From NCBI GenBank assembly GCA_023425615.1, contig JAFACJ010000598.1, positions 1-5,962 on the forward strand: a stretch of DNA of 5,962 nt. Direction: 5' to 3'. Positions 1 through 4,975 of this stretch are shown piece after piece. A model generated the notes under the pieces. That model worked only from the letters and a program-made list of their open reading frames with translations, ran no database searches and had not been told where the DNA came from. Position numbers and translations under genes: made by a program. This DNA is from Actinomycetes bacterium (GTDB taxonomy: Bacteria > Actinomycetota > Actinomycetes > Streptosporangiales > Streptosporangiaceae). The number at the start of each line of letters is the position of its first letter. Within the stretch, counting starts at the first letter, position 1.

Positions 1-1
1 G

Positions 2-400
2 GCGGGCCGCAGGCTGTGCAAGAGCGCGGGCTCCCACTCCTGGAAGCGGGTCGTGGAGGAGATGGGCATCCGTGCCGAGCTCGTCGAGGCGCAGACCTAC
101 AGCGAGTGCGTGGACCTCCTCGTCGACGGGAGGCTCGACGCCGTCACCACCGACGACCTGATCCTGGCGGGCTTCGCCCTGCGGCGGCCCGGCGCCTTCC
201 GGATGGTCAACGCCAGGTTCACCGACGAGAAGTACGGCATCGGCCTGCACAAGGACGACATCGGCGGTTGCGAGGCGGTCAACCGCGCCCTCACCCGGAT
301 GTACCAGGACGGGACGGCGGCGGAGCTCCTCGCCCGGTGGTTCGGACCGACCGGGCTGAAGACCACCACCACCGTCCCGCAGTTCGAGGGGTGCGGCTGA
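2..400 (+). CDS. Amino-acid (glutamate-like) ABC transporter substrate-binding protein, C-terminal part (5' end outside window)
   Basis: The reading frame is open from the left edge to a TGA at 398-400, giving 132 visible residues; the true start lies upstream. The fragment matches the second lobe of family 3 solute-binding proteins of the glutamate/glutamine type. It shows a TYSEC segment (residues 33-37), the near-signature VDAVTTDDLILAG-like stretch (here LDAVTTDD, residues 46-53), YGIGLHKDD (78-86), and a late helix ending in DGTAAELLARWF. Such proteins bind amino acids outside the membrane and deliver them to a permease. Four cysteines (6, 36, 90, 131) sit where actinobacterial glutamate binders often have them and could form two disulfides. 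No permease or ATPase gene follows; the next gene is convergent. In actinomycetes this domain can also be the C-terminal part of a larger fusion, for example with a kinase, which cannot be excluded here. The domain call is firm; the substrate is inferred. Confidence 0.85.
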   Translation, partial: AGRRLCKSAGSHSWKRVVEEMGIRAELVEAQTYSECVDLLVDGRLDAVTTDDLILAGFALRRPGAFRMVNARFTDEKYGIGLHKDDIGGCEAVNRALTRMYQDGTAAELLARWFGPTGLKTTTTVPQFEGCG

Positions 401-406
401 GCGTCC

Positions 407-997
407 CTAGCGGGCCGCCCGCAGCTTCATGGCGTGCTGCACCAGGGTGATGAGCACCTCCTTGGAGGACTCCTTCTTGCGGGCGTCGCACAGCAGCACC
501 GGGATCTCCCCGCCGATCTGCAGCGCCTGCCTGACCTCGACGGGCTCATACCGCTGGGCTCCGGCGAAGCAGTTGACCGCCACGATGAACGGGGTGCCGC
601 GGCGCTCGAAGTAGTCGATCGCCGGGAAGCAGTCGGCGAGGCGCCGGGTGTCGGCCAGCACGACCGCGCCCAGCGCGCCGAGCGCCACCTCGTCCCACAT
701 GAACCAGAAGCGCTCCTGGCCGGGGGTGCCGAACAGGTAGAGGACGAACTCCTCGCCGAAGGTGATGCGGCCGAAGTCCATCGCCACCGTGGTGGTCTTC
801 TTCGTCTCGACCCCGTCGATGTCATCGACGCCGACGCCGCGGTCGGTGAGCACCTCCTCGGTGCGCAGCGGCTCGGTCTCCGAGACGGCGCCGACCAGGG
901 TCGTCTTACCCGCCCCGAACCCGCCCGCCACCAGGATCTTGACGGCGGTGGGCATACGGCGGCGGGTCCCGGTGGCGCTAGAGGGCGCGGAGGCCAT
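407..997 (-). CDS. cvnD: CvnD: Ras-like small GTPase of the conservon
   Basis: This 196-residue protein is a conservon ATP/GTP-binding protein, the proposed nucleotide switch of the Cvn signalling complex at the inner face of the membrane. The P-loop GGFGAGKTT is at residues 25-33. A TTT stretch followed by DFGRI (68-78) fits the switch I/G2 region, and FGTPGQERF (89-97) is the G3/switch II motif. The G4 position reads VNCFA (141-145), so the aspartate expected in NKxD is alanine. DARKKES (171-177) is near the G5 site. The ATG at 995-997 is chosen because an in-frame stop lies just upstream (1001-1003), a GGCGG-like site precedes it, and a 15-20 residue tail before the P-loop strand is normal for the family. 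An internal ATG at 953-955 is less likely. The start lies 20 bases inside cvnC, implying translational coupling. It is the last gene of the operon; the TAG stop is at 407-409. No P450 gene follows it here. Confidence 0.95.
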   Translation of the reverse strand: MASAPSSATGTRRRMPTAVKILVAGGFGAGKTTLVGAVSETEPLRTEEVLTDRGVGVDDIDGVETKKTTTVAMDFGRITFGEEFVLYLFGTPGQERFWFMWDEVALGALGAVVLADTRRLADCFPAIDYFERRGTPFIVAVNCFAGAQRYEPVEVRQALQIGGEIPVLLCDARKKESSKEVLITLVQHAMKLRAAR

Positions 998-1367
998 CGA
1001 TCACCGCCTGGTACATCCTGAGGTCCTGCATGTCGATCTCCGGTTGGGGTTCCTGGACGGTGACGAGGCCCTTATCGAGCAGGTCTCCCAGCAGCACCCG
1101 GACCGTGCCCGTGGGCAGGTCCAGGTGCGCGGTGAGCTCGGCCACCGACATCAGCGTCTGGGTGAGGCGGAGGATCGCCAGGTGTTCGGGCCCGAGCCCT
1201 ATCGCCACAGTCGGGGCCGGCCCGGTCGCCTCCACCAGGGTGATCAGGTCGAAGTTGCCGCGTACCGGCTGGAGCCGGCCGCTGGTCATCACGTACGGCC
1301 GCACCAGGGGGCCGGCGCTCTCGTCCAGCCAGCGCTCGTGGTCGGGCTCCTGCGGCGGGTAGCTCAC
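978..1367 (-). CDS. cvnC: CvnC: DUF742 winged-helix protein of the conservon
   Basis: This 129-residue protein belongs to the DUF742 family found as the third conservon member. The N-terminal part has the typical LVRPYVMTSGR segment (residues 21-31), followed by a core with LVEA and LGPEH. Residues 74-102 (SVAELTAHL through LLDKGLV) look like the helix-turn-helix and wing of a small winged-helix fold. In conservons this protein is thought to act as a partner in the CvnA-B-D complex; DNA binding by it is not established. The start is GTG at 1365-1367, which overlaps the TGA of cvnB in a GTGA arrangement. A good ribosome site, GGAG at 1373-1376, sits five bases upstream inside the last codons of cvnB. 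The stop is TAG at 978-980, within cvnD. The length is normal for the family. Confidence 0.95.
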   Translation of the reverse strand: MSYPPQEPDHERWLDESAGPLVRPYVMTSGRLQPVRGNFDLITLVEATGPAPTVAIGLGPEHLAILRLTQTLMSVAELTAHLDLPTGTVRVLLGDLLDKGLVTVQEPQPEIDMQDLRMYQAVIDGLRAL

Positions 1368-1777
1368 GCCGACTCCGTCACCCGGGCCGGCGTGGAGAGA
1401 TGGTGACCGAGCTTGGTGACCATCATCGCCATCTCGTAGGCGATCAACCCGACATCGGCGTCCTCGCTGCTGAGCACCGCGAGGCAGGCTCCCTGGCCGG
1501 CCACCATCACCAGCAAGAACGCCGAGCGCATCTCGATGATGGTCTGCCGCACCGCGCCGCCGCCGAACCGCTCACCGGCGCCCTTGGCGAGGCTCTGGAT
1601 GCCGGCGGCGACGGCCGAGAGGTGCTCGGCGTCGTCCCTGCCCATCCCCTGCGACTGGGCCATCAGCAGGCCGTCGGCGGAGAGCACGATCGCGTGTTCC
1701 GCCTCGCTCACCCGCTTGACCAGGTCGTCGAGCAGCCACGCCAGATCGGCGCTGGCCCCTGTCGTCTTCTGCATCAC
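1364..1777 (-). CDS. cvnB: CvnB: roadblock/LC7-domain protein of the conservon
   Basis: This 137-residue protein is a roadblock/LC7 protein, the second conservon gene. Bacterial members of this superfamily (MglB-like) pair with Ras-like GTPases, so its likely partner is the CvnD encoded two genes downstream. A first helix (DLAWLLDDLVKRV, residues 11-23) leads into a strand ending in VLSADGLLMAQS (31-42), which is the roadblock signature. A long helix (about 49-67), then strands EMRSAFLLVMVAG (82-94) and ACLAVLSSEDADVG (97-110), and a final helix (111-127) complete the fold. Two starts compete: GTG at 1775-1777, overlapping the cvnA TGA by four bases, or the next codon ATG at 1772-1774, overlapping it by one base (TGATG). 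They differ by one residue. No clear ribosome site is seen, so translation is probably coupled to cvnA. Confidence 0.95.
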   Translation of the reverse strand: MMQKTTGASADLAWLLDDLVKRVSEAEHAIVLSADGLLMAQSQGMGRDDAEHLSAVAAGIQSLAKGAGERFGGGAVRQTIIEMRSAFLLVMVAGQGACLAVLSSEDADVGLIAYEMAMMVTKLGHHLSTPARVTESA

Positions 1778-4032
1778 TCGGTCTCACTCTCAACGGAGGC
1801 GGCCCTGCCACGCAGGGTGCCGCTTTGGAACGCGCCCACGATCCTGCGGATCTCCTCGGGCGAACGGCCCGGGTCGTCCTCGACCTGCTCGTCCGTGGTG
1901 CTGGGCTCCTCGCGCAGCGGTGCGGCGAGGCTGGCCTGCGGCACCCGAACCGGCAGACCCGACGGCGTGAGGTCGGGCTGCTGCGGCTGGGCCTGCTCGC
2001 CGACCTGGGCCGTGGCCGGTGCGGTCTGCGGTTCCGCAGGGGGGGACGGGACCAGAACGGGAGTGAACCGCTCCGCGCTCTGCGACTCCGTCGGGTCGGT
2101 GGCTTCCGGCATCGTCGCCCCGACGACCGCCAGGGACTGCGACGGCGCGCCGGACTCTCCTTCCTCGATGAGTTCCCGCGGAATGATGACCACCGCGGTC
2201 GTTCCCTTGTAGGGAGAACGCTTGAGCGTCACCTGCACGCCGTACCGCTCGGCGAGCTTCCCGACCACGTAGAGGCCGAGCTGCACCGAGCTGGAGAGGT
2301 TGAACTCCGGCGGATCGGCGATCCTCGAGTTGATCATCGCGAGGTTCTCGTCCGACATGCCGAGGCCGCGGTCCTCGACCTCCAGCGCGTATCCGGACGC
2401 CACCATGTGCCCGGAGATCTGCGCGTAGGTGTAGGGCGGGGAGAACGACACGGCGTTCTCGATCAGCTCGGCCAGCAGGTGGGCGATGTCGGCCACGGCG
2501 CGGCCGACGAGGTGGACCTCGTCGATCGGCATGACCGTGACCCGGGTGTAGTCCTCGACCTCGGCGACCGCCGAGCGGACCACGTCGACCATGGGGACCG
2601 GCTTGCGCCAGCCGCGGGCCGGCGTCGCCCCGGAGAGGATGATGAGGTTCTCGGCGTTGCGCCGCATACGGGTGGCCAGGTGGTCGACCCGGAAGAGGTC
2701 CTCCAGCTCCTCGGTGTCGATCTCGCGGCGCTCCATCTGGTCCAGCAGGGTCAGCTGCCGGTGCACCAGCGCCTGGGACCGCCGCGCCAGGGAGAGCAGG
2801 ATGTCGCGGATACCGCGCCGCAGCTCGGCCTGCTCGACGGCGGTGCGGATCGCGGTCTCCTGCACCGCGTTGAACGCCTGGCCCACCTTGCCGATGTCGT
2901 CGTCACCGAAGGCCAGCGGCGGCGCCTCGACCGAGACGTCCACCTGCTCGCCCTGGCCCAGCCGCTCGACCACGCGGGGCAGCCGGACGTCGGACAGCTC
3001 GTGCGCGGCGTCCTTCAACCGTTCCAGCTGCCGTACCAGGTGCCGGGCGGTGGTGACGGACAGGATGACGGACGCGACGACCGCGAGGAAGCCGAGACCG
3101 CCGGCGAGCACCAGACGGATGATCACTCCCGCGGCCACGGGCACGGCCCGCTCCACCACGGCGTCGGCGGACTCGCGCACCAGGACGTCGAGTTCCTTGA
3201 TCGCGTCGCTGGTCGCCGTCTCCCAGGCGGGCTGGGTGAACGTCAGCTTGGCGTTGGGCTTGGCGGCGATGACCCGGTCCTCCATGGTCTGGAGGCGGAT
3301 GGCCACGGCGCCCTCGGTGAAGGTGACGTAGCGGGCGCGGTCGGCGCTGGAGAAGTCGTTGGCGGCGTCCTGGCGCAGCAGGCGCTGGATGCCGACGAGC
3401 TGGGAGAACTCGGCGTGCTCGGCCGGGGTCAGCCGGCCCGCGGCCAGGACTCCGGCCAGCAGCGCGTCCTCCCGGGACAGCATCTCCTTGGACCGGGTCA
3501 GGGTGACGATCGTGCGGGCGTCGCGGCTGATGGCCTCGTCGTCCACGCCGGAGCTGGCGGAGAAGATGCGAAAGCCGCTGTCGATGAGGCCGGTGAAGCC
3601 CTGGGCGGCGGCGCTGCGCTGCAGGACACCGCCGTCGATCCGGCTCCGGAGGTCGGTCAGGCCCTTGAGCTGGTCGGCCAGCCGGTCGATCCGCTCCTCG
3701 GCGACCGATCCCGCGCCGAAGCGCGCGAGATTGGACGCGGTCTTGTCCAGGTACTCCTTGACCGCCTGGTCGGTCCTGGTCCGCTGCGCGGCCAGCGGCT
3801 CGCGGCCCGCGGCCACCGGCCTGGCCAGATAGACCACGCTGAGCCGGCGCTCGGCCTCGAGTTCGGTGATGAGCTGGGTGGTGGGCTGGCTGACCTTCTG
3901 GTCGACCTGGCTGACCGCCAGCAGGTTCAGACCCTCGCGCAGGGTGACCCAGGCCGCGAAGACCCACAGGGCGGCGAGCGACAGCAGCATCGCCGTGATC
4001 TTGGTCCGCACTCGGGCATTGCGGAAGCGCAT
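1774..4032 (-). CDS. cvnA: CvnA: membrane sensor histidine kinase-like protein of the conservon
   Basis: This protein of about 752 residues is the sensor of the conservon. A short basic N-terminus precedes TM1 (about residues 14-31). A mostly helical extracytoplasmic region (about 45-295) resembles the nitrate/nitrite-sensing-type domain of these kinases. TM2 is about 299-326, followed by a HAMP-like linker to about 397. A dimerisation region includes RRSQALVHRQLTLLDQ (417-432) and LFRVDHLATRMRRNAEN (446-462); H451 or H424 is the possible phosphoacceptor. The HATPase region has an N box ELIENAVSFSPP (522-533), a G1 box VEDRGLGMS (552-560) and a G2 region GLYVVGKLAERYG (586-598). A Pro/Glu-rich tail (about 625-752) carries GLPVRVPQASL (692-702) and RSPEEIRR (723-730). 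The start ATG at 4030-4032 is preferred because MRFRNARVRTKI matches the family start and AGGTC (4040-4044) lies upstream. An ATG at 4120-4122 would add 30 residues translated from AT-rich, non-coding-looking DNA. The stop overlaps cvnB. Confidence 0.93.
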   Translation of the reverse strand: MRFRNARVRTKITAMLLSLAALWVFAAWVTLREGLNLLAVSQVDQKVSQPTTQLITELEAERRLSVVYLARPVAAGREPLAAQRTRTDQAVKEYLDKTASNLARFGAGSVAEERIDRLADQLKGLTDLRSRIDGGVLQRSAAAQGFTGLIDSGFRIFSASSGVDDEAISRDARTIVTLTRSKEMLSREDALLAGVLAAGRLTPAEHAEFSQLVGIQRLLRQDAANDFSSADRARYVTFTEGAVAIRLQTMEDRVIAAKPNAKLTFTQPAWETATSDAIKELDVLVRESADAVVERAVPVAAGVIIRLVLAGGLGFLAVVASVILSVTTARHLVRQLERLKDAAHELSDVRLPRVVERLGQGEQVDVSVEAPPLAFGDDDIGKVGQAFNAVQETAIRTAVEQAELRRGIRDILLSLARRSQALVHRQLTLLDQMERREIDTEELEDLFRVDHLATRMRRNAENLIILSGATPARGWRKPVPMVDVVRSAVAEVEDYTRVTVMPIDEVHLVGRAVADIAHLLAELIENAVSFSPPYTYAQISGHMVASGYALEVEDRGLGMSDENLAMINSRIADPPEFNLSSSVQLGLYVVGKLAERYGVQVTLKRSPYKGTTAVVIIPRELIEEGESGAPSQSLAVVGATMPEATDPTESQSAERFTPVLVPSPPAEPQTAPATAQVGEQAQPQQPDLTPSGLPVRVPQASLAAPLREEPSTTDEQVEDDPGRSPEEIRRIVGAFQSGTLRGRAASVESETE

Positions 4033-4110
4033 GACACCTGACCTACGCTTATAACAGGAATGCCTGCAACGCAAATTTAACAGGACATTCACAATGGAAT
4101 ATACAGGAAA
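4033..4110 (-). promoter_or_regulatory. Probable cvnA promoter region (AT-rich)
   Basis: The sequence just upstream of cvnA is strikingly AT-rich for this window. On the minus strand it contains TATAAG (4048-4053) as a possible -10, with a weak TTTGCG (4070-4075) 16 bases upstream. A second -10-like TATATT lies at 4098-4103. The first would put transcription start only about 9 bases before the ATG, giving a very short leader that might lose the AGGTC ribosome site, so neither choice is secure. That a promoter lies here is likely from composition and position; the exact hexamers are guesses. Confidence 0.4.
4052..4109. repeat. Three direct copies of ACAGGA upstream of cvnA (two as TAACAGGA)
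   Basis: On the plus strand TAACAGGA occurs at 4052-4059 and again at 4078-4085, exactly 26 bases apart. A third shortened copy, TACAGGAA, is at 4102-4109. All share ACAGGA (4054-4059, 4080-4085, 4103-4108). The first copy overlaps a candidate -10 and is part of an imperfect dyad, CAGGAATGCCTG (4055-4066), with four-base arms CAGG and CCTG. This arrangement fits a binding site for a regulator of cvnA, but no known regulator is recognised. Confidence 0.45.
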
Positions 4111-4210
4111 CAGTCCAGCCAACTAGATGAAGGCGTCAGAATACTAGCAACCTACACAAGCCCGCACAAAGCAAACGAGCAACATGGCGCCGCCCACCTC
4201 AGGACGCCGA

Positions 4211-4287
4211 GAAAAACCCCTCGTCAGACCACCCGTACGGGTGGCGCGTGAGATTCCCGCACGGCCGTGCCGGTACGCTCAAGAGCG
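4211..4287 (-). terminator. Palindrome cluster after the HAD gene, probable terminator
   Basis: Just past the HAD stop (4294-4296), reading along the minus strand, come three inverted repeats. They are CGCTC/GAGCG (4276-4287, two-base loop), a perfect 12-base palindrome GCACGGCCGTGC (4259-4270), and a perfect 16-base palindrome CCACCCGTACGGGTGG (4229-4244) that can form a six-pair stem with a GTAC loop. A run of five T on the minus strand (4212-4216) follows the last hairpin after 12 bases, farther than in a classical intrinsic terminator. Actinomycete terminators often lack a tight U tract, so termination is plausible. The 16-base palindrome could instead be an operator. Confidence 0.45.
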
Positions 4288-4293
4288 AGATGG

Positions 4294-4974
4294 TCACAAG
4301 AGGTCAACGACCTCCGCGAGACTCCCGACGGTACGCCAGGCGCTGGAGGCCAGATCCTCATCGTCGTCTCCGCCGATGAGCACGCCGTTTCCGGTGACCT
4401 CGAACATCGCCCGGTCATTGTGCGCGTTGCCCAATACCAGCACATCTTCCGGGGAAATTCCCTTGGCGGTACAGAAATTCATGAGTTGCTCCTGCTTCAG
4501 GAGCGCCGCGTCCTTGCTGAACTCCATACCGGACAGCGCGCCATCGCCCTCGTCAAAGGTGAGCAGGACGTTGGCGTAATAATCCGTCACGCCAAGTCGT
4601 TTCGCCATGACCTGAGCGTAGAAGTCCATCGAACTGGTGATCAGGCAGGAGTGCAGTGATCTCTCCTTGATCCGCCGGATCAGCCGGAAGACGTCGTTGC
4701 GCAGCGGCATGGAGCGAAAGATGCTCTCCATCTGGCTCCGGTCGGCCTTGCCCGAGGAGCGCCACCGGCTCAGGACCAGTTCCCGCGTCTGCTCATGAGT
4801 CAAGGTCCCCTGTAGATACCCCTTGTTGATGGAGGCGAGCTCGGGGACGGGAAGCCCCAGCCTCTCACTGGTCAGCCCCAGGGTGTCGCAATCGGTGAGG
4901 GTCCCGTCGATGTCCATCGCCACCGCTTTGAAAGAACGTCCGGACCCGCCCCGCCGCCACCACAGGAGCCCCAT
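4294..4974 (-). CDS. HAD-superfamily phosphatase (SerB-like, HAD-IB type), substrate unknown
   Basis: This 226-residue protein is a haloacid dehalogenase-superfamily hydrolase, most like phosphoserine phosphatase-type phosphatases. Motif I is DIDGT (residues 21-25), with D21 as the nucleophile and D23 as the acid/base. A helical cap spans about 33-100. Motif II is around LITSS (111-115), and a lysine for motif III is likely K154 or K160. Motif IV reads GNAHND (182-187); the first metal-binding acid, usually in GDxxND, is asparagine while D187 is kept. The ATG at 4972-4974 follows the P450 stop by one base, and a strong GGAGG (4981-4985) lies six bases upstream inside the P450 end, so the two are co-translated. 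GC content looks lower by eye than in the conservon genes. It may dephosphorylate a small metabolite that the P450 also modifies, but that is inference. No signal peptide is seen. Confidence 0.85.
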   Translation of the reverse strand: MGLLWWRRGGSGRSFKAVAMDIDGTLTDCDTLGLTSERLGLPVPELASINKGYLQGTLTHEQTRELVLSRWRSSGKADRSQMESIFRSMPLRNDVFRLIRRIKERSLHSCLITSSMDFYAQVMAKRLGVTDYYANVLLTFDEGDGALSGMEFSKDAALLKQEQLMNFCTAKGISPEDVLVLGNAHNDRAMFEVTGNGVLIGGDDDEDLASSAWRTVGSLAEVVDLL

Positions 4975-4975
4975 C

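Larger units (their letters stand above)
407..4032 (-). other. Conservon operon cvnA-cvnB-cvnC-cvnD
   Basis: Four genes in the canonical conservon order on one strand overlap at every junction: cvnA/cvnB by 4 bases (GTG start) or 1 base (ATG start), cvnB/cvnC by 4 bases, and cvnC/cvnD by 20 bases. They are therefore almost certainly one transcript with coupled translation. Actinomycete genomes usually carry several such operons, linked in Streptomyces to control of development and secondary metabolism. This copy ends at cvnD with no P450 gene downstream, because a convergent transporter gene comes next. Confidence 0.93.

Noticed and set aside
407..1021. Plus-strand frame of 195 codons opposite cvnD (434-1021)
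   Set aside because: It is antisense to a gene with clear GTPase motifs; the translation has biased composition and no domain.
2903..3967. 354-codon minus-strand frame inside cvnA
   Set aside because: It is an out-of-frame shadow of the same strand, rich in Arg, Gly and Pro and without recognisable domains.
1825..4041. Very long plus-strand open frame (738 codons) opposite cvnA
   Set aside because: It is the antisense shadow of cvnA in GC-rich DNA. Its translation is low-complexity (Gly, Arg, Asp, Leu, His) with no family features, while the minus strand encodes a clear histidine kinase.
4033..4122. Thirty-residue N-terminal extension of cvnA from the ATG at 4120-4122
   Set aside because: The extension is translated from AT-rich DNA with promoter-like and repeat elements. 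Its sequence is unlike the family start, and the ATG at 4030-4032 gives the expected short basic tail before TM1.
4184..4579. 131-codon plus-strand frame across the intergenic region and the HAD 3' end
   Set aside because: Most of it is antisense to the HAD gene, it has no good ribosome site, and the protein is Ser/Arg/Pro-rich without family features.
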